From: Pocillopora verrucosa
Taxonomy: Eukaryota; Cnidaria; Anthozoa; Scleractinia; Pocilloporidae
DNA: 64,000 bases
NCBI RefSeq assembly: GCF_036669915.1
Contig: NC_089316.1
Span: 1,888,743 to 1,952,742, forward strand
Reading direction: 5' to 3'
Part shown: positions 48,231-59,439 of the stretch, piece by piece
Position numbering within the stretch: the first letter of the stretch is position 1
Layout of the letters: each line of letters starts with the position of its first letter
The notes under the pieces: model-generated
What the model was told of the DNA's origin: nothing
What the model saw: only the letters and a program-made list of their open reading frames with translations
Databases searched by the model: none
Program-made: the position numbers and the translations under genes

Positions 48231-49733
48231 TTAAATTGAGGCGCGCTTCCTATGAAGGCCTTTGTACGTTGTAAATGCAATCTCTTCCTCGTAATTTTTT
48301 AGAAGTGTGGTCGATAAGTCGCTCGGATAGAGATTAAAAATGTCGATAGATTCCCGGCGACTGCATTTTTCGCATAAACACGGTCCCTCCACCAAAAGTT
48401 GGTCTGTCGTTTCTTTGGTTTGACTTGCCGTTAACAGCCTCAATGCCAACTGATTCATTACGGAGCCTACAATTGTCAGTCCAAAGAAAATAAAAAGAAG
48501 AGAGATACCCACGTATGTATGATCAAAGCGCGTCTCTCGGCTGTCTTGTAAGGCAACGTAGTCGCCGAATCCTATTGTTGTAACAGTTATAAAACAATAG
48601 TAAAGAGATTTAAAATATGTCCATTTCTCGTAGTAACGGAAGATAAATGCTCCAAGGCATACAGTGACCATCATTGCGAACAAACCGAATAAAACCACCA
48701 TATTCGCTGTATTTGAAACTTCGGTGTTCTTCATTCCCAGCTTTTTCTTCACTCGTCGAAACATATGCGCTAAAAACGTGTTCAAACGCTCGCCAATTGA
48801 CTGAAACATCGTTAGCGCAAGAGGAATTCCTACTGCCGCATAAATCATACAAAATACTTTTCCCCGGTTCGTCTTTGGCACCGTGTGTCCATAACCTGTG
48901 GAACAAAGAGGAAAGCTTAACCTTCATATCAGTGTGTATTTACATTGTACAACTTTGTGTTTTTTTGTACAACAATGCTGTGTGTAGGTGTAGAGGGCTG
49001 TCTGTTCCCGAGTTAAACCGCTTTCGACAAGCGCTGATTAAACCTCACGAGGATTTGTTTATTATCGCAAAGAGGAAATTCCCCGGTAACTTTTATCGCA
49101 GTTAAACATTATTGCGCGGAAATTGCCAGAGGAAGCATGTTCCGATATACATAAGTGTCGCTCGAGGTTGTTACAATTGATCGCGTCCCTTTTAAGTCTA
49201 GTGTGCGTGGTTAGGGCTATCTTTTCGTCTTTGCTAGACATTTAGCACGACTTAATGCTTCTAAGATACTACCCGCTCGCTTTGATAAAAGACGATAACG
49301 GGTTCTAGTGTAAGTGCCGGCCTTCCCTCTACTCGAGCGCGTCCTAAGGTACTTTCTTTCATACCGCAGTATTAATTGCTGCAAAGCTCTTGCGTATTGC
49401 ATTAAATCAAGCTAATTTTTTCGCGTCCGGCGCTCGTTAACCCTTACCTATAGTTGTTATTACGGTGGTGGCGAAATAAACCGAGCCGGCGAAACTCCAT
49501 TGGTAAAGATCCGCGTCTATGTTTGCTTTGCTATCGAGATATTGGAGCCATTTCCCGATGTCTTCGTCGCTGATGTTGTACTTCTTTGTCAGTGTTTTGT
49601 GAAGAATTGTCATATTTTTTCGCATCTCTTGGTCTTCTTCGTATTCTAAGGCGCTGAAGATTGCCGCGCCGACCAAGAGATAAGATACGCAGCATATCGT
49701 TAACAGTATCGTTCGAAGATTTTGCGTTTTCAT
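48231..49733 (-). CDS. KCNK: Two-pore-domain potassium channel, TASK (KCNK3/9) type
   Basis: K2P channels carry background potassium current in the plasma membrane; the TASK group is closed by extracellular acid. Two exons on the minus strand (49733-49448 and 48895-48231) give 316 aa. Order: M1 (about 8-30), a long extracellular loop with N-glycosylation sites N40 (NMT) and N53 (NIS), P1 filter TTIGYG (about 93-98) followed by His99, the TASK pH-sensor position, M2 (FCMIYAAVGIPLALTMFQS), M3, P2 filter TTIGFGD, M4, then ALRLLTA where TASK channels have VLRFMTA (X-gate). The C-terminus is short and ends HRKRASI, like the KRRSSV/KRRKSV 14-3-3-binding end of TASK-1/3. The intron interrupts the first glycine codon of GYG in phase 1. 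Which vertebrate TASK is closest cannot be settled. Confidence 0.92.
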
Positions 49734-52700
49734 CGCGTCGCTTCACTCATCATATCTGTCAGCCGCAAAAATCACTTTGAATAGGTTCGTTTGGCGCGTA
49801 ATTTTGCTAGCGATCTTCGTTTTTTTTAAGTCTAATGTTTGTACCCGAAAGCCTTGCACATTGTTGCACTAAGTGTCCTGTGATTGGCCATCCTTAAGAA
49901 CTAATTTGAAGCAATTACGAATGTGTGGAGAGGGTAACTAAAGCGCCTGGTGGATACCAACTTGTGTCAACCACCCCAAACCACGCCCATTCCGTTGAAC
50001 GTGCTGTCATTAGTTTTGCCCCTCTGAGCACATTTAAGCTTGAACTAAGTCTCCGATGTGAAATATAAAAGCGAAGTCTTCTGCCAATAACTTGCTGGAC
50101 GCTTGTCACCGTTGGAGGTGTGTGCGCCAAGCAGCGCGAGGTTCAAAAACACTCTTGGCACAAATTAATTCAGCATGGCCCGCATTTGTGACGGTGACAT
50201 GAGTTGCCATGGAATCCAACCTGTTTCGAGTTGGTTTTAATTCGGCGATTTAGTTATAAAGCGATTTATTTGAAAGTAGCTTAACTCGTTAACCACAGTT
50301 TTATATTTAAGAGATATTGAAATTTTATAATTTTACCGAGGCTTTTGGAAGAGGTAGAGAGCTGCGCTAGTTTAATGCAATCATAATAACAATTATAATG
50401 GAGATACTCGACAATTCTATTGCCCCTATTTTGAATTTAATAGCCTTGCTCATTAGTAAAGAAACCATCCAGGTAACATGAAAATTACAAGAAGCTTTAA
50501 CACTGTTTCCTTTTCCTTTTCCTTTTTCTTCATTTAAATTTAGGAGCACTTAGCTTTGCAAATGTTATTAGTAAAACGCTCTACGTGCCGATGTGGTTGA
50601 GACAATTTGAATTTCTCGCAACATGATACAAGTTTGGGTTTTTCACGCAGAGAATCGCATGAATTATTTTGTTTTTCTCTATAATTTCCCCTTCATAAAT
50701 TTTTCTCACTCGCAATTTTTTTCGCGGCTCTTGATATGCAAAAACATTATTGCCTTTTATCAATCAATACTTTATTGAAAAAGGCGAATTTGTATACACG
50801 CTAGTGAACAAGTTTTCATTTCAAGCCTGAGGCGTATGGAATTAAAGAATGAATCAGTTCCACTTCTGTCCTTCTTGTGTTTTTATTAGTTACTTGTAAC
50901 TTTAAAGGAAGTTTTCGGTTAATAAAAAGATTCGCGTCGGACCTTTAATATTCAAACTAGTTAGGCATGAAAACATTTCTGTTTTTTAATCACCACTTTC
51001 GGCATAGAAGAAGATAATTGCGCAAGATGTTATTTTTGATGGAATAAATATGACGTTTGACAGCAACGTGCGAGGAATGTCAAAATAACGTAATAGTGAT
51101 GTATCTGTCCCGCCGTTTTACAGTGATTTTGGTCAGAAATCGCCAAGCCATCTTTCAACGAAACAAAATTATAGGTTTATTTTTATGTGTATCATCTGAG
51201 CCGGGCGAAGTATTACATGGATTATGTCTAATCCAAAAGAGGGTTTTTCATTTATTCCGATTTAGCGGTCAAAAAAAAGTTTCTAAGGAGGAAGAGATGA
51301 ATTGTTAACGTTTATGTTTCAATTCAAACCTATTTATTGCTTACGTTTTTACAAGGGGCCCCTTAGAGACCAGTTCGTTCCCACGATCCCAATTTATATT
51401 CTCCTTAGCATCACTCATACATTTCTCATAAAGTTAATTCTGAGAATTTGCTGTCGGATCAATTAAAGTTTTTGTGATTGATGTATTTCTTTATTCTCAT
51501 CACTTGTTTCCCAGGCAATGTGGCGATATTGCAAGGAGAAATTATACAATTATACTTCAATCACCCAGGAGAGACAAGGCCAAAGCAAACAGGAAATTTT
51601 CAGGCGGCCGTTGATCCACAGACGTTTTCCAAGAAGTTTCTTTAGCCTTGGATTTTGTATAGATCTCTCAAATTGAATTATTCAGACCAGTTTAATTTCT
51701 TGAAATTCCTCACTCTGGCATTTACTGACCGTGGGCCGTCATGTAGCGGAAAAAAGATTTCCTGTCCACTCATCCTTAAACTTTGCGCGGACGACGAAAT
51801 GAGAGAAAAAGCCTGGGAACTTGACTAATGTATTTATAACATGTACACCCTTTTGGCTGTAAGAAATGGAATTTCACGACGGAATGAGCTCATTAGATTC
51901 ATAAAGAGTTAAGCTGGCGAATTTCTCTTACTTTTCTATGTAAAGTCGATATACTTTATGGAGTGATAACTCGCATATTTTGAAGCAATAAAATGATCTA
52001 GTAGCTTAAAAACAATTCGCTGTCGAAAATTAATAAAAACAATTTTTCCTCATCTTTGTATTATTTTCACAGCACTCCGCACCAATGAACGTAGTCGACG
52101 TAAAAGCTGTGGTTTGTTTCGCATGACTCGGAACGGATCTATTTGAGAAAAAAAGAAAAACGTTTACTTAACAGAGACTTTAAAGATCAACCTATTCCTC
52201 TTGATCTGATACTGCACGAGGTTAAGGTACAGTTCAGTTGCAGTCAGGTTTGATTAGAAGACGAAGCAAAGTGAATGTTACAATGTTCCTCTTCTTTTTA
52301 ACATCTTGACCTTAGAAACGTTTTTAGGTGTGTAAATGGATTTCTGAAGCGAATTTTTAAATATCTTGATAAGTGTTTAAAATGGGTGAGGTCAAACATA
52401 GATAAGACTTCCTTGCTAACAAGTTTGGTGTGACTGATTTCGTTGTTCAAATTGGTCATAGCTTCTCGAGAATTGAAGTATCTTTCCAATACAGAGGCTT
52501 TATGGGAGACTAGACCCACATCTGCATGAGTGATGTATGGCGCGTGGGATGGTAAAATTTAGGAATGGTCTTTGTTCGGTGTCCACATTTATTTCATCAG
52601 TGAATTTTCCCACGGATCCGAAATTTTTCATGTGAAAGCCGTGTGAAAAGCATTTGAAACACTTAAGAAAAATTCGATCCCTTCCCGAAAGTTTCTTCAC

Positions 52701-53037
52701 AAGTGTTTCGAGTTGTTCTTGAAGCTTGCGCATGTAAAGACTAACTTTCATGCATGCGCTTTTGAGCCTAACCAAACCCAACAGGAAATTTTTAACTCAA
52801 ACGGGAGACCTGAGAAATACTGACGGCGCGCGCAAAAAGTTGACTGCGCGCGCTTCTTTGTGAAGCAACGTCATAATGCAGTTCCTATGGTGATTTTGAA
52901 AACTGCTATGGTTGTCTGATATCAGAGAGAGCTTTACGCACAAAAACGATATCTTGCTTGTTATAGTCTCAAATTTCTCAGATAACTCAGTTTGCGTCAG
53001 AAGAAGTTTCAAGTGTATTATTAGACAATCGTAAACA
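49734..53037. other. Intergenic region between the K2P channel and the HSF-like gene
   Basis: Holds the divergent upstream regions of the two genes. A degenerate family A-like repeat is at 51375-51575 (ATTCTCCTTAGCATC, GGATCAATTAAAG, TTTCTTTATTCTCATCACTTG, GCAAGGAGAAATTA). GACGGCGCGCGCAAAAAGTTGACTGCGCGCG at 52821-52851 is a GC-rich direct/inverted motif about 190 bp before the HSF-like start. No further gene recognised. Confidence 0.5.
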
Positions 53038-53868
53038 ATGAGGAAAGCTATACAGTCCGAGAAAGTGTTTTCTCTTCTTCTTGATACCATCAGTTCAGGA
53101 AAGTACTGGCGCTGTATCAGATGGTCCGACCAAGGAACAATTATTTTGATTACAAGTCCAAAGCTCTTTGAAAAAGAAGTGTTGCCAGGAGTATTGAAAG
53201 AGTTGAGGTTGAAAGACTTCTTGAGTTTTGCAGACGTTCTTTACAGAATTGGATTTCAGAGAGTGTTCACTTCAAGGCCATCGAAGGTTTACAAATTCCG
53301 CCATCCACTTTTCCAGAAGAACAGCAACGGTAATTGCGCCAGGGGAGAAAACGCGAATAGTGTTGCACACCATGGTCTGCGACAAAACCGGAAGCGAAAA
53401 ATGGTAGGCGAACTTCCACATAATTCTGACGGCAAAGAAATTTCAACAAAGGAAAGTCATTCAGAACCATCGGAGCCAGATCTTAAAAGACAGCGCAAAT
53501 CAGAGGAAAGTTGTCCTGGAGAAAGAGTGAAAGGTGTCGACAAAGAAAGCAAGATTTTCAAGCAGGGTGTTAAGAAAAGTCTCGTTAATCAGTGCACTGC
53601 ATTTACTGAGCAAAAGGGCAAGCAGCCAGTTACGAATCATATGTACAGCCCTTCAGAAATAAACGCTGCCCATGGTCTCCTCAGTCTGGCGTCGACGACA
53701 GCTGTGCAATTTGGAAACAACGTTTCCCAGATGGGAATTGAAGCCGCGAGAAGTTTATATGATTTGTTCAGCTCTACTGTTTTCTTCAGGGAAAGAAAAA
53801 TCCGCGAATTAGATGCAGCTACAGCTCTGTTGGAACTCTCACAGAACACAGTGAAAATCTTGCAGTGA
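53038..53868 (+). CDS. Intronless HSF-type DNA-binding-domain protein, divergent
   Basis: The single 276-aa ORF opens with a winged-helix domain of the heat-shock-factor type (about residues 9-97): VFSLLLDTISS, then IRWSDQGTIILI (HSF: ICWS..G..F.V), LFEKEVLP (HSF: FAKEVLP), DFLSFADVLYRIGFQRV (HSF: SFVRQLNMYGFRKV) and YKFRHPLFQK (HSF: FQHPCFLR). In the recognition helix the usual Arg (SFVRQLN) is Asp (SFADVLY), so binding to the classical heat-shock element is doubtful. No HSF leucine-zipper array follows; instead there are basic clusters (NRKRKM, LKRQRK) that could be nuclear signals and a C-terminal helical part (INAAHGLLSLAS, LDAATALLELSQ). It resembles the HSF5/HSFY side of the family more than HSF1. 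ATTAAA near 53982 may be the poly(A) signal. An ETS domain was considered and fits worse. Confidence 0.7.
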   Translation: MRKAIQSEKVFSLLLDTISSGKYWRCIRWSDQGTIILITSPKLFEKEVLPGVLKELRLKDFLSFADVLYRIGFQRVFTSRPSKVYKFRHPLFQKNSNGNCARGENANSVAHHGLRQNRKRKMVGELPHNSDGKEISTKESHSEPSEPDLKRQRKSEESCPGERVKGVDKESKIFKQGVKKSLVNQCTAFTEQKGKQPVTNHMYSPSEINAAHGLLSLASTTAVQFGNNVSQMGIEAARSLYDLFSSTVFFRERKIRELDAATALLELSQNTVKILQ

Positions 53869-54354
53869 ATTTGTAGCTGGACGTTATAATATTAACAACT
53901 TATAGCATGGAAATGCTTTTTTATATTTATGGTATAGTCTCACAAATGTACTTGAAAAGAGTAATGTTTTGTTGATCGTGATTAAAATTTGTTTGCCCCA
54001 TGAAATATGCATGTAAGGGGTAAAACAAAAATTTTCTCAGATTTGACTCTTTCTGTCTGCGTGTAAGTAACGCCTAACTAATGTCTTGGAGGTCGGGCTT
54101 GACTCCTGTCGAAGGATGAATTTTTGGAGGCTTCTTTTAAAAGTAGTATTAGGCCTCACTCGAACTTGAGCAGCATTATTTAAAAAATTTTATTGGGGAA
54201 GAACTTGCATAGATTATAACAATAACTTTTCATCTACGATCCGTCCTGTAACACACATAGCTTTTCTATTTTATTTCGGTTGACGATCTACTTTGCCGAT
54301 TATCTCACACTAACTGGTTGCCATATTTTGAGCCAGCTCTCCAGGAGAGAGGTG

Positions 54355-54420
54355 TGGTGGGGGGGGGAGGGGGGGAGGGATGGGGGCATGGGCCGTGTTG
54401 GGGATGGGGCTGAGGGAAGA
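54355..54420 (+). other. G-rich tract with quadruplex potential
   Basis: GGTGTGGTGGGGGGGGGAGGGGGGGAGGG and following GGGGG, GGGCC, GGGG and GGGG runs give more than four G-tracts of three or more with short loops on the + strand. Confidence 0.6.
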
Positions 54421-54450
54421 CGGGAAGACAGAGAGCGGGTCTTGCCTCTG

Positions 54451-54662
54451 TTAACCCTTTAACCCCTAAGAGCGACTGGCATCTAATTTCTCCTTACAGT
54501 ATCACCCCAAAATCACACATTAAGGTATAATGAGAATAAAGAAATGGTCACCAACTAGAGAAATTCTGGATTATGAAACAATTTCTCCTCATTAGTACCT
54601 CAGAGAATGTATAGGGAACAGTATGGAGAATATGCATGATGTGAGGGTGTAAAGGATTTATT
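54451..54662 (-). repeat. Family B repeat, reverse orientation
   Basis: TTAACCCTTTAACCCCTAAGAGCGACTGGCATCTAATTTCTCC to GATGTGAGGGTGTAAAGGATTTA is the reverse complement of the copies at 14824 and 35915. Confidence 0.7.
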
Positions 54663-55271
54663 AAGAAGCCTGAAGGCGCATTCAGCTCGAGCCGCTACTA
54701 TCAGGTTCCTTGTTATCCCCTGGCTAAGGCCTGTCAACCAGACTAGGCACTCTGTGTCCTTCAGAGTGATCCTTATTCTTTGTGAATCATTCTAGCCACA
54801 ATATCGTCATTGAATTTTTTGTTATGTATTTCTAAGTAGTTGACCAGAGATCCTCATGTCGTGTGCGTGATCCTTTTGTGGATCAAGAGCCGAACTTCCT
54901 AACCTGCTTTATTTTGAGACCCAGGTGTTGGTTCGGCTTAAAGCTACAACGCTTGGCTTCTCAGACGGCAGTTGCTGCTGTCATAGTTTTAGTCTCGAAG
55001 AGAATAACAGAAGTCATTTTTGTGCGTTTATGAAGTGAGCGAAAGTAAGTGGGGAAAACTGAAGCGAGCAGGTGGAATGAGAGGCGCGTTGGAAAGAGCG
55101 CGTTTCTGGTTTCTCGCACTCTCCTTTCCCAAACCTATAAAAACAAAAAAGCAAAAACAGAAAGAAAGTGACTCTTGAAATGCCAACAAGCATGCCAATA
55201 TGCACCCGAGCCTATATAAAGACCATACCCAGGTAAGAGTGCAATTACAGCTCGTGTTTCTGTAACAGTCT

Positions 55272-55447
55272 AAGGGCCTATTTACACGGTACGACTTTGT
55301 CGCATGCGACAAGCTTACGACAGGCTTACGACACGAATTGTTTCGTGTAAATCAAACCTACAACTCGCTTACGACTCTTAAGTCATGTCGTAGGCCTGTC
55401 GTAAGCTTGTCGCATGCGACAAAGTCGTGCCGTGTAAATAGGCCTTA
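55272..55447. mobile_element. MITE with terminal inverted repeats of about 55-60 bp
   Basis: The left end GGGCCTATTTACACGGTACG, continuing ACTTTGTCGCATGCGACAAG and CTTACGACAGGC, is mirrored at the right end (GCCTGTCGTAAGC, TTGTCGCATGCGACAAAGT, CGTGCCGTGTAAATAGGCC). The unpaired centre is about 55 bp. A TTAA/CTAA-like sequence flanks each side. No coding potential. A DNA-transposon-derived element is the simplest reading. Confidence 0.75.
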
Positions 55448-55956
55448 ACAAACCCTTGACTGGGGAGGAGTTTGAACTAAAGATCCAAACGGAGAGTTGA
55501 AGCAAAGATAAGACTGTTGACAGGCAGAAAGTCCCAGTCACCACTGCCATGAATCACTAGAATTTCGAATAATTACCCGTTCAAATGCGTCGGCGAGTGA
55601 TCGAACAAGTTGTGTTTTTCATTTTATTATTGGTAAAGGCTCTTGTCTAAACCCAGACGATTTCCTTCAGAGCTTCTTTGTCGTGTCTGCATCGGAACCA
55701 AGAGAGGAGCACAGGACCGTTTGTTAGGTTGCATTATAAATAGGGAGGTCACGAAAAAATTAGCGTACAAATTTTGCGCTATATAAGTATTAAATTTATT
55801 ATTATCATTTCGGTGCTATCGCTTGTTTTTAGCCCACATCCGGAATGGATGGGGAACTGGGCACTTTGCAAGGAAGGGCTGCTAAGCTTCAACATGGCGG
55901 ACGGAGTGTTAAAGATGACAAAAATCATTATGGCTAGTAATTGATTTTAATTCGAA

Positions 55957-57877
55957 ATGTATGGTGGTCCTCGTCGTCCGAACTTCTCGCCTTTTCAAGG
56001 GCGAGCGAGAGCACCTCATCCTAACTTTAGACCGCGCTTCGAGAATCCGGCTTCTCTTCCTCCTGGTCAAATGATTTATCCATCTCAAAGACAACGATTT
56101 CCATCCTCACCACAGAGGCAGCAGTTTATGAATAATCCTGGTCCACCAGGACCGAGACCAGGTTTTCAGCCAAGACCTTTCCAGGCAGGTGGACCCAGAC
56201 AACGCTTTCCACAAACGGAATATTCTGGTCAACCGAGATGGCCCCACAGGGTACACGGAAATAAGTTTAAAATTATATAAGTAAACTTGTCAGATTATTA
56301 TTAATGATGCTGATCATCCATCTCGATAAAAATGGCAAACTAAAATCAAAAGCACAAAATATTGACCCTTTCACTTACAAGTACTGTATACTTGTTCTCT
56401 TTTCTGTCTACTGCACATTTCTCCTTATCTAGCTTTGATGTGATATCAATTGAAATGAGGCTCCCCCCCCCCCCCCTCTTATTTTGGGTTAGAAAAACAA
56501 AGAATTGCAGAAGGAAGAAAAGCCAGTAGGGCAAGCGACAAAAAACCAGGTCCCTCTCTTAGCTCAAGGTGTGGAACATCCCAACAGTTAAAAAACAGGC
56601 TTATTTTAGCTTGTTATTAGAGAAAGTTTTATTCAAGGGTTTATTGAAGAAATTTACTGACATTTTGGGGTTTTGAATATTGCGATAGTGATCATTAACT
56701 CTATTACAGTAAATTATTCCAACCTAGTGGTGAAATTTTATTTTGTAGTCTGATTATCTGCCTGAGAGTACTCCTGAGAAGGACTGATATTGGTAGTGGT
56801 TATTGTCAATCTATTTCATAACCTTAATGGAGGTCATCATTGCACTCAAGTTATCTCTGAAGATTAATTCCACTAAAGTTGTGAAAAAGGAGGCGAGCAT
56901 GGCCTAGTGGTTAGGGTGCTGCACTTGTAAGCCGGAGGTCCCGGGTTCAAATCCTCCTCCCTGCCACTGGATGGATTTGTCTTCGGTGGCCCCGAATTCA
57001 ACTCCTGCACGCTTTGTAAATAGCCAACTGGTCTGCCTCCTACCATTTAGGATATCTGTTCATTTACGATATTTGTTTCCTTATTTACAGTGTCCCCAAT
57101 TAGCACAGCAGTGCTAAAATACACTGACACTTAAATAAAGTTATTATTTATTATTATTATTTTAAAAACATTCACTTCTACAGCCATTACTACCAAAATA
57201 GTCATAATAAAATATAGGAAAATAAACACAGTCTGCACAGTCTGCAGACTGCATTTTAGCATGACTGCTACCAAAAGCTCTCTTGGGACTATTCTCACCC
57301 AGACTATCAGACTACATGACCAATTTCCCTATTTATTAAGCTTCTCCCCCCACCCCACCTCAGCTGAGTTTGGCTTAACCCTTAAACTCCCATGAGCAAC
57401 CGAGACAGAATTTCTCCTGGCAATATCAATAAAATATCAAGCAATTAAGTGATGAGAAAAATAAAAAATATCAATTAGGGGATTATTAGTTGATCCAATA
57501 CCAAATTCTCCAAACTAACATCACAAGAATTGTATGGTAGACAGGAATGAGATCTTGGGAGTTTAATGGTTAAACTGAGGATTTCTCAGCAATCTACTTC
57601 CTTTCATCTTGCAGAATACATTTTTTCTGTCACGCTAGATCAAGATTACACTTATCGGGCAAAATTACTTCCTCTTTCCTTCCTTAATGTCGATCACTCT
57701 TTCAGTTTTCATGGTGAAGTCACAGTTCATTTTTCATGTTATTCGCAGGGTAGAGGAGGCTTCAAGAGAAGAGACCAAGATTCACCGGGAATTGAAGCTT
57801 ATTACAGGCACTCAATGGTTGAAAATCCATGGAGAGAGCTTGAAGAAAAATACAAAGACAGAATTCAACAAGAATGA
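55957..57877 (+). CDS. MPLKIP: M-phase-specific PLK1-interacting protein (TTDN1)
   Basis: Human MPLKIP (TTDN1) binds PLK1 and is mutated in non-photosensitive trichothiodystrophy; it has been linked to mitosis and, more recently, to intron-lariat processing. Two exons (55957-56250 and 57749-57877) give 140 aa. Residues 1-98 are rich in Pro, Gln, Arg and Phe with GPPGPRPGFQPRP-like stretches and no fold visible. The second exon encodes GRGGFKRRDQD and then IEAYYRHSMVENPWRELEEK, matching the conserved human end (LENYFKPSMLEDPWAGLEP). The intron sits between the disordered part and the conserved block. AATAAA at about 58089 is a likely poly(A) signal. The start is the first ATG after the YY1-like promoter element. 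Confidence 0.75.
56892..57161 (+). mobile_element. tRNA-derived SINE in the MPLKIP intron
   Basis: The head (56892-56966) reads GGCGAGCATGGCCTAGTGGTTAGG (A box TGGCCTAGTGG), an anticodon-like loop CTTGTAA (TGT, as in tRNA-Thr), and GGGTTCAAATCCTCC (B box). A tRNA-unrelated body follows (CACGCTTTGTAAATAGCC, CCCCAATTAGCACAGCAGTGC) and the element ends in AAATAAAG and a TTATTATT tail. Because the acceptor stem is imperfect and a body and tail follow, it is a SINE and not a working tRNA gene. Confidence 0.75.
57375..57574 (+). repeat. Family A repeat in the MPLKIP intron
   Basis: TTAACCCTTAAACTCCCATGAGCAACC to TTGGGAGTTTAATGGTTAA; interior as in the other copies (CAATATCAATAAAATATC, GTGATGAGAAAAATAAAAAA, CTAACATCAC). 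Confidence 0.75.
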
Positions 57878-58146
57878 ATGGCTTTTGAACTGTTCACCAT
57901 TGTATACGAACATTTTTTAAAGAAAAAAATTTTTTTTTGTATATATTTAAAAAAGAAACATTTGTGAAACATTTGAGGAAGTTTCAATTATCTTAGCTTT
58001 CTATGTACACAATGCTTCTTTGAAACCCTGAGAATAGTGCAAATAGTCTTTGAAAGCACACTTATGTTGATTTAAGTTTAGTTTGCCAATAAAAATCAAG
58101 TTGCTGGCATCAAAACAATATTTTTAACTTCTGCTCCAAAGACTCC

Positions 58147-58195
58147 AAAAATGATGATGATGATGATGATGCTTCTGATGATGATGATGATAATG
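58147..58195. repeat. (GAT)n microsatellite
   Basis: AATGATGATGATGATGATGATGCTTCTGATGATGATGATGATAATG, an interrupted GAT repeat downstream of MPLKIP. Confidence 0.85.
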
Positions 58196-59439
58196 AGGAT
58201 AAGAATATTAATGAAGAGAATTATAGTTAAAACAATGATAATGAAACAGATAACAGGGGGTGGGTGAGGGGGAGGCTATAAACATTGTGCACTTCTGACC
58301 ATACAGTCATCTTACTTAATAAGTGATTTTCTGTGGGAAAATGGCAATACATTTGTTTCTACCATTTCAAATAAGAGGACAAGTAATAAAATTATCTTTG
58401 TAGGTGAGATGCATGTAAAGAAATTTCAGAAAAAGAGTGTGAGTGTAAAGGCATGGGATTTGAATCTTTCAAGTGTTATCTTTCTCTAAAAGTATGTAAC
58501 TTCTAATATATAGATTTAGGCAAGCCTAAAAGCGGAGCTTGCATTTTTTTTCCTGCACATCTCTTCAGCAAAACTAAAGCCCTTACTATGGATAAAGTGC
58601 GTGGTAATATTAATGGATTTTCATTTGTAACTTCTCCGTGTCTGTGTAGAGGACTGATTATAAGATAGTGCCCGTGGTACAGTTGGCCGCACATGCTAAA
58701 AGTAGCATCTTGTACGGTTGTACGGTCGTACGGTCGTACATCCAAATTTTTTCAGCTTGATGGGTTAACCATGTTATTTTATATAATTATGGGGCTACGC
58801 TCTGTGAGCTCTGCTGATAATGCTGTGCATTATTCGGCAAACAGGTATTGAGAATACTCTAACTTATCAGTTATTTTGATTTAACACCAAATTCTCATCA
58901 CTAGTTTACAAGGAATTAGGTAACAGCTAGAGGGGAGATTAACAATCATCTTGGGAGTTCAAGGGTTCACTGAATATTATCAATGAGGATCATGTTCTTT
59001 TCTTGTATATTATCTGCTTGTCAAATTGTGAATTTTCATCTAATTGTGCTTAAAATAAGAATAACTGGCTGAACAGGAAATGTTTTGAACATTTGAGATA
59101 CATTTCAGATAAACTGTTATTGGATATAAACTTGTGTTGTACCCAGACCTTCCACGGCCAATTTCAGTTTTACGGTTGGATCGGGGTACGAGATTTGACA
59201 TGAACAAAGGATGAGAAAATGAAATGAAAATGCCTAAGGCAATCTTCTTAATTTGTCTATCATGATAGACTCAAGCTAGACTCCCAACATTTTTGTTTCT
59301 CTCATACTCGTCTTTGATGCATAGCCTTGTAGTTTATCGTTGTCCTCTGCAATTTGTCTGACAACATGCCCTCCATACCTTAGCTAAAAACTTTCAACCG
59401 GAAATGCTAATTTCCTCGTGGAGTCAGCTCGTAAAAGCA

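Larger units (their letters stand above)
53869..55956. other. Intergenic region between the HSF-like gene and MPLKIP
   Basis: Contains a G-rich tract (54355-54420), a family B repeat in reverse (54451-54662), a MITE with long inverted termini (55272-55447) and the MPLKIP promoter. AACATGGCGGACGG at 55891-55904, about 55 bp before the start codon, is a YY1-type element. No coding region is supported in between. Confidence 0.55.

Noticed and set aside
53038-53868. ETS-domain reading of the intronless gene
   Set aside because: The F.KEVLP, SF..xLY..GF and F.HP.F framework fits HSF; the ETS recognition motif (LSRALRYYY-like) is absent.
56892-56966. Functional tRNA-Thr (TGT) gene
   Set aside because: The A and B boxes are good, but the acceptor stem does not pair well and a SINE body with a repeat tail follows.
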